NCBI GenBank assembly: GCA_030704615.1
Contig: CM060733.1
Coordinates: 32,300,001-32,364,000 of the forward strand
Direction of reading: 5' to 3'
Source: Takakia lepidozioides
Lineage: Eukaryota > Streptophyta > Takakiopsida > Takakiales > Takakiaceae
Length of the DNA stretch: 64,000 nt
Under the pieces are notes generated by a model, which saw nothing but the letters and a program-made list of their open reading frames with translations, ran no database searches and was not told where the DNA came from. Of the stretch, positions 55,891-64,000 are shown piece by piece. How positions within the stretch are numbered: the stretch's first letter is position 1; every line of letters begins with the position of its first letter. The translations under genes were made by a program, and so were the position numbers.

Positions 55891-56259
55891 TCTTCGACGC
55901 CTAAACCCTTAACCCCACTCACCTTTCCAATGGTAAGAATCCCCACACCACGGTTTAGGCCCCCCCCTCTTTTGTGGTGACCGTTTGCACAACCAACCTG
56001 GGTTGGGCTCACGCCACATTCAGCACCACCCGCCCTGCCCAACGTCAGCGCTGTTGAAGCGTAGGGAGGGCTCACGCCACATCCAACCAATTGTTGTGAG
56101 CGTACGCTCACACGCTCACAACGCCAGCTCATCAAGAGATGGGCCTCTTCCTTCGTGTCAGATAGCTCCATAATCTTCTTGCATGAACATAAGTTAAATA
56201 GTTCCAAGATTAACTTTATTGGTCATTTGATATGGCCCCCTAATCTAGCTTGGTGGAAT

Positions 56260-56577
56260 CACTACAGCAAATGGGGAGGTTTTGCGACGCTAGCCGTGCC
56301 CCCAAGCCCCGCACGGCGTTTTTTTGCGACGCCCCGACGTCTCAATCCCCTGCTGCAACATCATTATGACGCTCGCAAGGTGGCATAAAGGGGGAAAAGA
56401 GGGCCCTCGCTACAACGGATTTTTTTTTCTTGTGACGCCCCGGCATCGCAAATTCATTAAAATAAAAAACCAAAAAAAAAAAAAAAAACGTTGCAACGCC
56501 TCGGCGTCGCAAAAGCGTCACTGAGGGCCCCCTAGTGTTTCTGCAACGTCATGGCGTCGCAACAACATCACCACAGT

Positions 56578-56613
<36 letters not shown>

Positions 56614-56874
56614 GGCTTTGCGGCTTTCAACTTCACAAAAGCGTTGCTGGGGGCGCCCCGCGCTGGGATGCCCAACGATGTGACGTCAGGGGGTCGTAAC
56701 GGCGTCGCCATATGGGGTCGCAATGGTGTTGTAGTCAACTTAGGTCATCACAAAGACGTCGCTTGGGGCGCCTGGCGGGTGGGGGGGGTTGCAACAACGG
56801 CGACGACGTTGGGGCTGGGGCTGGGCACTACGGCTGTGGAGGTTGCAACTCCCCGGCGTCACAAGAGGGACCCC
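56260..56874. mobile_element. CACTA-like terminus with GCGACGC subterminal repeats
   Basis: CACTACAGCAAATGGGG at 56260 is followed by at least eight copies of TTGCGACGC, GGCGTCGCA or related forms. A T-run of about 33 lies at 56582. No transposase is seen. The sequence is cut by a second CACTA-like start at 56875. Confidence 0.6.
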
Positions 56875-57570
56875 CACTAGAAGAAAAACGCGGAATAACC
56901 ACTCTGGCAACCACTCATTTTGAGTGGGAAACGACACCCAACCACTCTGGCCCCATAGTGGTCTAGAACTAGTGGATCTTGACTCAGCAGTGGTTAAAGA
57001 CATGACGTGTCCGAAGTGGTAAAGACAGTGGTTACGATCACTTGCCTCCGAGTCTAGCTATTCACTTACGTGTCACAGTGGTAAACCAACTACTTCACAA
57101 CATACCACTTCCACTGTATGCGATGTGGATGTAGCCAATCCGTCGATCATACTTAGCAATTGATAGACACGTGTCTGTATTCACACAAACATGTGGCCGA
57201 ATCCAGTTAGACGATTATGGGCTCCATTATCTGGACACGTGGCCATATTACAAATGTGGTTCTAATAGTATTGATGTAGTGATTTGGTTGTGTGCTAAAA
57301 CCACTGACATAGTGGTTCTACCAATATTGATGTAGTGGTTAGGTTGTGTGCTAGAACCACTGACGGAGTGGTTCTATCAGTATTGATGTAGTGGTTAGGT
57401 TGTGTGCTAAAACCACTGACTGAGTCATCCAGTGTGTTCCACCAAGTAGGAACCATGTATTTGAATTAATACTACCAGAGTGGTATGTAAGTGATTGGGG
57501 CTACACCTAGAGGAGTACAACCACTATTGCCTATTGTCACAGTCTTACATATACCACTAACAGAGTGGTG
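56875..57570. mobile_element. CACTA-like terminus with ACCACT/AGTGGT subterminal repeats
   Basis: CACTAGAAGAAAAACGCGG at 56875, then about 20 copies of AACCACT or AGTGGTT in both orientations to about 57570, including three near-identical units of about 62 bp (57255-57420) with TATTGATGTAGTGGTTAGGT. The opposite end was not found. Confidence 0.6.
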
Positions 57571-57739
57571 TGTAAGTGATTCATACATTCCCATACAATT
57601 CTCCTACAATTCCCATACATTCCAAATGAAACTGCAAATCCAAATACTCTTGAAGATTCACCATTCAAAAAACAGAATAGAATCCAAGACAATAAGCATT
57701 GGAACAGAGTCAACAAAATCCAACCATGATAAATGGTGA

Positions 57740-58340
57740 CATACTACATCTACACTACGTCTCCGTAGGCATGTTAAAAGCCATGAACTACTTTCCTGTC
57801 GTTTGTCATCTACCCATGCAGGTTTCTTGTAGCTATTGATCCACAGGGAATCATAGGTAACCTTATGGCACTTGAAATCTGGCCCTCTTGGATGAATCTG
57901 GACCCACACTCTATCTCTGCTCCTTCAGCTATCCATGCCTCTATACAAATCATGCATTTATCCTTGGCTTGCTGCTAGCAGCTAACAATGATAGCCTAGA
58001 GTTGTTCCAGCAAACACTCCAACCCTACTTATCACACTAGTTCATATGCTCAATTGCATCTGCTACTCTCTATAATCCAACACGCATTCACCTTCATGCC
58101 TCGATTGTCCCACCATTGGCTGGGGTCAGAAAAGTATTCATTCCACAACTTCTTTTCATCTCTATTACCTGTTTCTGGATACTTTCCTGTTGTCACATTG
58201 GCAATATCATGTCAGTCACTCCAAACTATCAAAGGTTCACTCAACCAACTAACTATCAGAATTCAACATGGCCGATTCTGATAAGAGGAAAAACATGATG
58301 GAATGTGTTGAAGAATGTGACTTCATTAGCAGTGCCCGAT
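57740..58340 (-). pseudogene. Second copy of the gene fragment seen at 40.1-41.1 kb
   Basis: Shares with 40640-41110 the block around ATCTGGCCCTCTTGGATGA and the block ending AATGTGTTGAAGAA. The minus-strand reading near 58300 (ANEVTFFNTFHH) parallels GIADEGTFFNTFQP. Frames are broken. Confidence 0.45.
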
Positions 58341-58429
58341 TTTAACAATTGTGTCGCTGCTGCTGCAACTTCTAAGCAGATCTGCTAGGGGCCAAATCCC
58401 AACCCTTTTGAAACCATTACGGTTCTAGA

Positions 58430-60160
58430 AGCTATCATATCTTCGTCACCCTACTTGTAATAAATCCACCAAGCCATAGCCCACCTAAACTAGAGAAAAT
58501 GGCAAGAAGATAGGCCCATTTGAGTACCTGTACATCTGGAAACTTGAATGACAAGTGCAGATCTATTGCGGGCCAGACCAAAACCCCTTGTAAATGTTTA
58601 TGGATATGGAGGCTAAATATCTTCATCACTCTACTTGTAATAGATCCACCAAGCCATAGCCCACCCAAACTGGAAGTCATTTGGCAAGAAGATAGGCCCC
58701 TTGAGTACCTACAAGTCCGTAAACTTGAACAACCAGTGCAGTCTATTGGGGCCAGACCACAACCCGGCCCCTTGAGTACCTACAAGTCCGTAAACTTGAA
58801 CAACCAGTGCAGTCACAACAAGTGCAGATCTATTGGGGCCAGACCACAACCCCTTAAAAAAAACTCCAAAGCTCTAGAGGCCACCATATATATATCACAC
58901 TAGTTGTTAGAAATGTGTCAAACCATAGCACACCATAAATGGAGGAATTGGCAAGGAGATAGGCCCATCAAAGTAGCTGAACGTCCGGAAACTTAAACAA
59001 CAAGTGCAGATCTATTGGGGACCAGACCACAACCCCTTAAGAAAATTCAGATATTAGTAGGTCATCATAACTTGATCACACTATTTTTTAGAAATGTGTC
59101 AAGCCATAGCACACCACAATTGGAGCAATTGGCAAGAACATAGGCCCATTTGAGTACATGAACGTCCAGAAACTTGAACAACAAGTGCAGATCTGTTGGG
59201 GGCCAGACCACAACCCCTTAAATCTCTGGAGGCCATAATATGTTGATCAAACTAGTTGTGAGAAAGTCTCCAAGCCATAGCACACCACAATTGGAGCAAT
59301 TGGCAAGGAGATAGGCCCATCTGAATAGTTGAACGTCCGGAAACTTGAACTACAAGTGCAGATCTGTTGGGGGCCAGACCAAAACCCCTGAAGAAAATTC
59401 AGAGCTTAGGAGGCTACCATAACTTAATCACACTAGTTATTAGAAATGTTCAAGCCATAACACACCACAATTTGAGCAATTGGCAAGGAGATAGGCCCAT
59501 TTGAATAGTTGAACGTCCGAAAACTTGAACTACAAGTGCAGATCTGTTGGGGGCCAGACCAAAACCCCTAAAGAAAATTCAGAGCTCAGGAGGCCACCAT
59601 AACTTAATCACACTAGTTGTTAGAAATGTTTCAAGCCATAGCATACCACAATTGGAGCAATTGGCAAGGAGATAGGTCCATCTGAGGACCTGAAAGTCCG
59701 GAAACTTGAACAACAAGTGCAGATCTGTTGGGGGCCAGACCATAACCCCTTACAAAAATTCAGAGCTCAGGAGGCCACCATAACTTAATCACACTAGTTG
59801 TTAGAAATGTTTGAAGCCATAGCATACCACCAGACCATACCCCTTACAAAAATTAGAGCTCAGGCGGGCCACCATAACTTAATTCACAACTAGTTGTTAG
59901 AAAGGTTTGAAGCCATAGCATACCACAATTGGAGCATTGGCAAGGAATAGTCATCTGAGTACACTTAACATCCATAAACTTGAATATAAACAAGTGCAGA
60001 TCTGTTGGGGGCCAGACCCAAAACCCCTTACGAAAATTCTGAGCTCAGGAGGCCACCATAACTTGATCACAATTGTTGTTAGAAATTTTCAATTCATCAA
60101 GCCATCACATCCACAATGGAGCAATTGGCAAAGAGAGGCCCATTTGAGTACCTAACGTTA
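58430..60160. repeat. Satellite array, ~180 bp monomer
   Basis: About ten monomers, each containing AGATAGGCCCAT, GAACGTCCGGAAACTTGAAC, AAGTGCAGATCTGTTGGGGG and CCAGACCACAACCCC. CCAGACC recurs at 59022, 59203, 59374, 59554 and 59735, giving steps of 171-181 bp. The edge monomers are diverged or truncated. Confidence 0.85.
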
Positions 60161-61700
60161 AACTTGGAAAGATAGGGCACAACGGAAATGAATGTGACCC
60201 GTGTCTTGGCTTCACCCCCCTGCTTGTGCATTTGCTCATAGGTCTCCGAGCCTCCAGCCCCCATATCATGTTGTTGCCTGTCCTGCACTCATAGCACTCT
60301 TTCTACTTCTCTCCCGGAACACCACATCTCGTTTGCCTATCAAACCTTCATTTTGCATCCAGAGTGCTCATCACATTTTGCATCATATCACACAAGGGTA
60401 TTGTTCAGAATGACATCCTAGTACTATTCCAGCCTTGATGATGTCACCATGGACCTCTTTTTCCTTCATGAATATGTAAATGGTTGAGCCCTAGAATACA
60501 ACTTCCTAGCAATGTTGCCCCTAAAGAATCGGCAACAGAAGACCCAAGCCTCGAGCGACCTATTTGCAGTAAAAGCATAGAAATAAGAGGGTGGGAGCGA
60601 GATTGATGGAGAGTTGGAGAGCGATTGGCGTGGACTAGAAATCGCAGACAATGTGAAAGAAAGCAGATGGGTAATAGGAGGGTGGAGAGGACGATATTGA
60701 GGGTCATATAACAAAGCCAGGAAATTGTCGAGCTTCAACCCTCCCCACATCAATTGCGCGCATGTCTCCAAATTGTCGAGCTCACCCTCCCCCCCGCATC
60801 GCTGAAACGTAGGTGGTCTCCAAAACTTCCATCTCGGACCCTAGTTACGCACCTACAAATCATCCCACGACACAAACAAAGAAAAACGATCAAGTCCAAG
60901 ACTCATCGTTCAGCACACAACCGTGCAACCCTAAATCTATTTTGAAAAATTATTTGAACTTTTTTTTGGATAGTACACTTTTTGTTACCCCAGTGGTTTG
61001 GGGCTTAAATCCTGTCATTTTTATATGTGGTACGGTATGAGAATTTTATTTTATTGTAATGAGTACAATGTTATTTTTTGTTATGAAGTGGTAGTAGAAA
61101 TCAATAAAGGCAGGCCAAAATGAACTAATTAATATGACCAAATTTAAATTATGTAATGCATGTTTGGCCATATCCGGGTCATATGAAACCTGTTTGACAT
61201 AGTTTTGGGGGGGTAGCTTCAGGGCTTACAATGCTACCCACCTACACCTCATTTTTGGGCTCTTGCAAAAGTCTATAGATTTTTCAAAGTATATTAGATT
61301 ATATAGTTTTAAAATTTAAAAAATAAAGGGAAACACCTAGGAGCTATAGCTCACAAATTATCAGGCTTATCTACTAGATGTGACATATAAAAATTTGAAT
61401 GAAATGTAAATAACTATTTTCAAGCCTTGTAACGAGTTCAATTATTTGGAAATTTTGTATTTTTGGAACTGGCTTAATTTATTTTCATTCTAAAATTCAT
61501 CGTTGAAGTTTGGACATTGGAGAAAATGCAAAATTTGATGGTCTACGGGCACCCTCTACCTTATCAGATCAGCCCATACCTAGGTCATTAGATGTGCCCG
61601 GCTCTAAGTGGAGAAGAGTTGGCTATGTTGGCTACCATATTTCAAGCTAGTTTTGTATAACCAAATATTGTTCCAGTTGAGGAAAGTGCTTCAGAGAATG
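60161..61700. other. No gene recognised; AT-rich in the second half
   Basis: Short frames only. 61040-61560 is AT-rich. Nothing with family features was seen. Confidence 0.45.
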
Positions 61701-61708
61701 AATACTGT

Positions 61709-62250
61709 GATGGCAGTCACTAGTCCACACAATAGATAACGGAGAAGAATACAAGCACAAGCTCATGCGAGCTCACAAAGCTGAAGCATAAACTCATGCA
61801 TATTAAACCTCATCACTCAAATACAAGTCAAGCCCAGTGCACCCCACGCCATGGGGAATCCACACTACGGCGCCATAGCTAGGCGCGGTGAGGCTCACTC
61901 GAGAAAGATGAGCCTCCCGCGCTTGCCGTGAAGATAACCACTCCAGGGCCTAAATCTCTGCCTTGACCCCTGGATTGACACTTGGCCAATCCCAAATGTC
62001 AATATGTAAAAGCTAGCTATTTCCTAGCTAGTTTCCCACTAGTGGTAAAAAACTTGACAGCTGTCGTGCCATACATATTGCTACACAACGACACATCGCT
62101 GTCCAAACCCAACAACACATGTGCACACCACACACTAGTATACCACTAGTCCCCCCACTAGTCCAGCCACTAGTCAAACCACTAGGCTACAACTAGTCAG
62201 CTATGCTGCCACTAGCTGCCCACTATGGCAGTCACTAGTCCACACAATCC
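61709..62250. repeat. LTR-like sequence next to a gypsy integrase
   Basis: TGGCAGTCACTAGTCCACAC occurs at 61709 and again at 62226, about 517 bp apart. The second copy is followed on its right by CCCCCCCTAGCT, which on the minus strand is a purine tract directly before an LTR beginning TGTGTGGACTAG. The interior (61800-62100) is a diverged relative of the LTR-like family at 48053. Confidence 0.5.
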
Positions 62251-62801
62251 CCCCCTAGCTGGTGCTTAGGTCCCTCTAGTCCAGGTAGCCACAAGATGTG
62301 ATAGTGACCATAGCCTCACTAAGTCCTCCACCACTATCCCTACTACACTCAAACTCGATAGATCAAGAGGCGGGTGCAAGAGTTGGCCCATCGTTAGTCG
62401 CCATCTTGCAACCTATGAACTTGAGCTTGGGATCTCATGTATTCACTCCTATGAGCTTGGCCTCCCATGTCTTGTTAGCTGCCTCCAGTCATGTCCACTG
62501 CCACTAATCCCAAGCAGTGTGGACACAACCAATCTCCGTCAGGAACCTTCTCAAGAGGTGGCATCAAGCATCCCATATGCCAACCCCTTGAGCATCGATC
62601 ACACACCAGCATGGTGGCTGCCCCTTTGGCAGACCCACAGAGCATGTCACCTCAAACCTACAGGTACCACTGCCAAGTTTGGGGGTCAACTCTGCCATCG
62701 ACATTGGGAAGGTGACATGGCGCACTTACGCACATGTCCTTCCAAGTCATGCCATCCCGATCTCCAAGATCAGGACCCCGAGGGCAACACCTCTCGAACC
62801 C

Positions 62802-64000
62802 TCAGAATAACACGCCCTGCAGTAACATCCAGAGTTGTAGGAGCATCTGCTGCAAATAAACATAGTCACCAGGGCTAAACCTCCGAACCCCAGGACGATA
62901 TCCTCCACCACGTATAGTGGCATATCTCAACGTATCACAGGGCTGTGCAATGGCAAGGTTCTCAAAAGCCATGGGCATGACTTTCTTGAACAATTCTGCA
63001 CGCTGATCACATGCACGTACCCACACGTCCGGATCGTCAAGGTTAAGGACTTGAGCTGTCCCTACGAATGGCTGCAGGCAAATCCGGCTCTCGGCCAAAG
63101 AGAAGGAAATATGATGAGAAGGAGGCAGTGATGCTTGTTTGCTGAACCTGTAGCCCATGGCTAACCAAGAACTTGAAGATCCCATTCCTAGTGTCCCTTT
63201 TGCAAGCCATACTTGTGCAAACCCCTCTTCACCGTCTGAACACTCTCTCTGCCAAGCCATCGGCCTCAGGATGATCCCGAGAAGTGGTGCGGTGGTCTAT
63301 CAAGGCTTTATCACACAAAGCCTGAAACTCCCCCAAGAACTCTCTCCCTTGGTCCGTGAGTACATCAGCTGGAGCACCAAATCGGCTAAGCACACGATCC
63401 AAGAATGCATACGCACCCCCTCACTAGCTTTGTCAGGCAACGGAACCAACTCAATCCACTGGAGAAGTGCTCCACCATCACCAATACATATCTGTGGTGG
63501 CGCATAGTCAGTGGCAACGGTCCTGCGAAGTCAAGACCCATCCACTGTAGCCCAATCCCATGATTGGTAAAGGATGCAACTGTGGTGTAGGGGTGTTGAA
63601 TGAAGCACGCACCCTGTCACAACACCATGCACCTAGCCACGAACTGTTGCACCTCTGTATGCATACCACGCCACCAATACTGCCCCTGCAGTAAACTGTG
63701 AGTGCGTCGCACTCCAAAAATGCCCCAATGCCCCAACTCCTCATGGGCATGCCGCACTAACCGTGCACGCTGTGTGGGGTGAGGCACAATCCTCACCCGA
63801 CCATCCTCCCACACTCGAAGTAGGTGTATCCCTCCACTTGAACCTCTTGGCTCGTTGCAGGATCCGATCCCTCTCCCTGGCAGTCACAGTGGCTGCCGTG
63901 TCTCTCGTGCGGAGGTAGTCCAACATAGCCGAATCCTCATGTATATCTTTTGCACCACCTGGCTCATCACTAGCCTCAGGGTCCTTTCCACTCCGTCTAC
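62802..64000 (-). pseudogene. Ty3/gypsy integrase, partial, frameshifted
   Basis: 63617-63814 reads RLVRHAHEELGHWGIFGVRRTHSLL and YWWRGMHTEVQQFVARC, the HHCC zinc-binding domain. The core follows in other frames (YVLVMVEHFS near 63490). The C-terminal region is at 62802-63000 (MENLAIAQ-like, YATIRGGGYRPGVRRFSPGDYVYLQ). The gene runs off the right edge. The LTR-like sequence lies downstream of it, to its left. Confidence 0.65.

Overview
The window is a repeat-dense, intron-bearing nuclear segment of a plant-type genome. The evidence is En/Spm (CACTA) transposase modules with DUF4218 and DUF4216, Ty3/gypsy elements with an extra coiled-coil ORF after pol, an L1-type ORF1 with a plant DUF4283-like region, and GT-AG introns. 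I cannot name the species; a large-genome streptophyte such as an alga, bryophyte or fern fits. No intact ordinary host gene is evident. Almost everything is mobile DNA, much of it nested or decayed. A 500-N scaffold gap lies at 32139-32638.

Layout. 1-1549: rearranged LTR-like DNA. 1550-about 8650: a CACTA element with a decayed TNP2 transposase on the minus strand and a divergent plus-strand gene start. 8893-9676: a decayed gene for a Gly/Pro/Tyr/Gln-rich protein, interrupted by the main find. 9677-23176: a 13.5 kb element with imperfect 29 bp terminal inverted repeats and a 10 bp target duplication (AGGAGCCCCG at 9667-9676 and 23177-23186). 23390-25880: a Transposase_24-like gene containing an FCP1-like phosphatase segment. 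26018-28250: an unassigned transposase-like gene beside GCCCGGGG-type terminal sequence. 28290-45732: two nearly identical Ty3/gypsy copies (A broken, B with an intact 1010-codon pol). 45733-47153: an L1-type ORF1. 48053-50830: LTR pieces and a second CACTA terminus. 51133-54050: a further transposon end, a tRNA-derived SINE-like piece, and an inverted third copy of the gypsy extra ORF. 54960-60160: tandem repeats, two more CACTA-like termini and a satellite of about 180 bp. 61700-64000: LTR-like DNA and a minus-strand gypsy integrase.

The most interesting object is the 13.5 kb element. It carries (i) a plus-strand transposase of about 1206 aa with a WRKY-GCM1-like zinc cluster, a MULE-like DDE core and a SWIM finger; (ii) a divergent minus-strand gene of at least ten exons for a protein of roughly 1350 aa with a ParB-like DGNHR motif and a circularly permuted (beta-order) DNA amino-methyltransferase fold; (iii) a third 168-codon ORF; and (iv) about 35 copies of a palindrome with core TTTCGGCGCCGAAA, phased about every 64 bp, at both ends, in the region between the divergent genes, and inside four introns of the methyltransferase gene. 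CATGAGC heptamers lie just inside both termini. I read this as a transposon that encodes its own DNA-modification protein together with a dense set of candidate sites for that protein or for the transposase. The architecture is seen in the sequence; the mechanism is inference.
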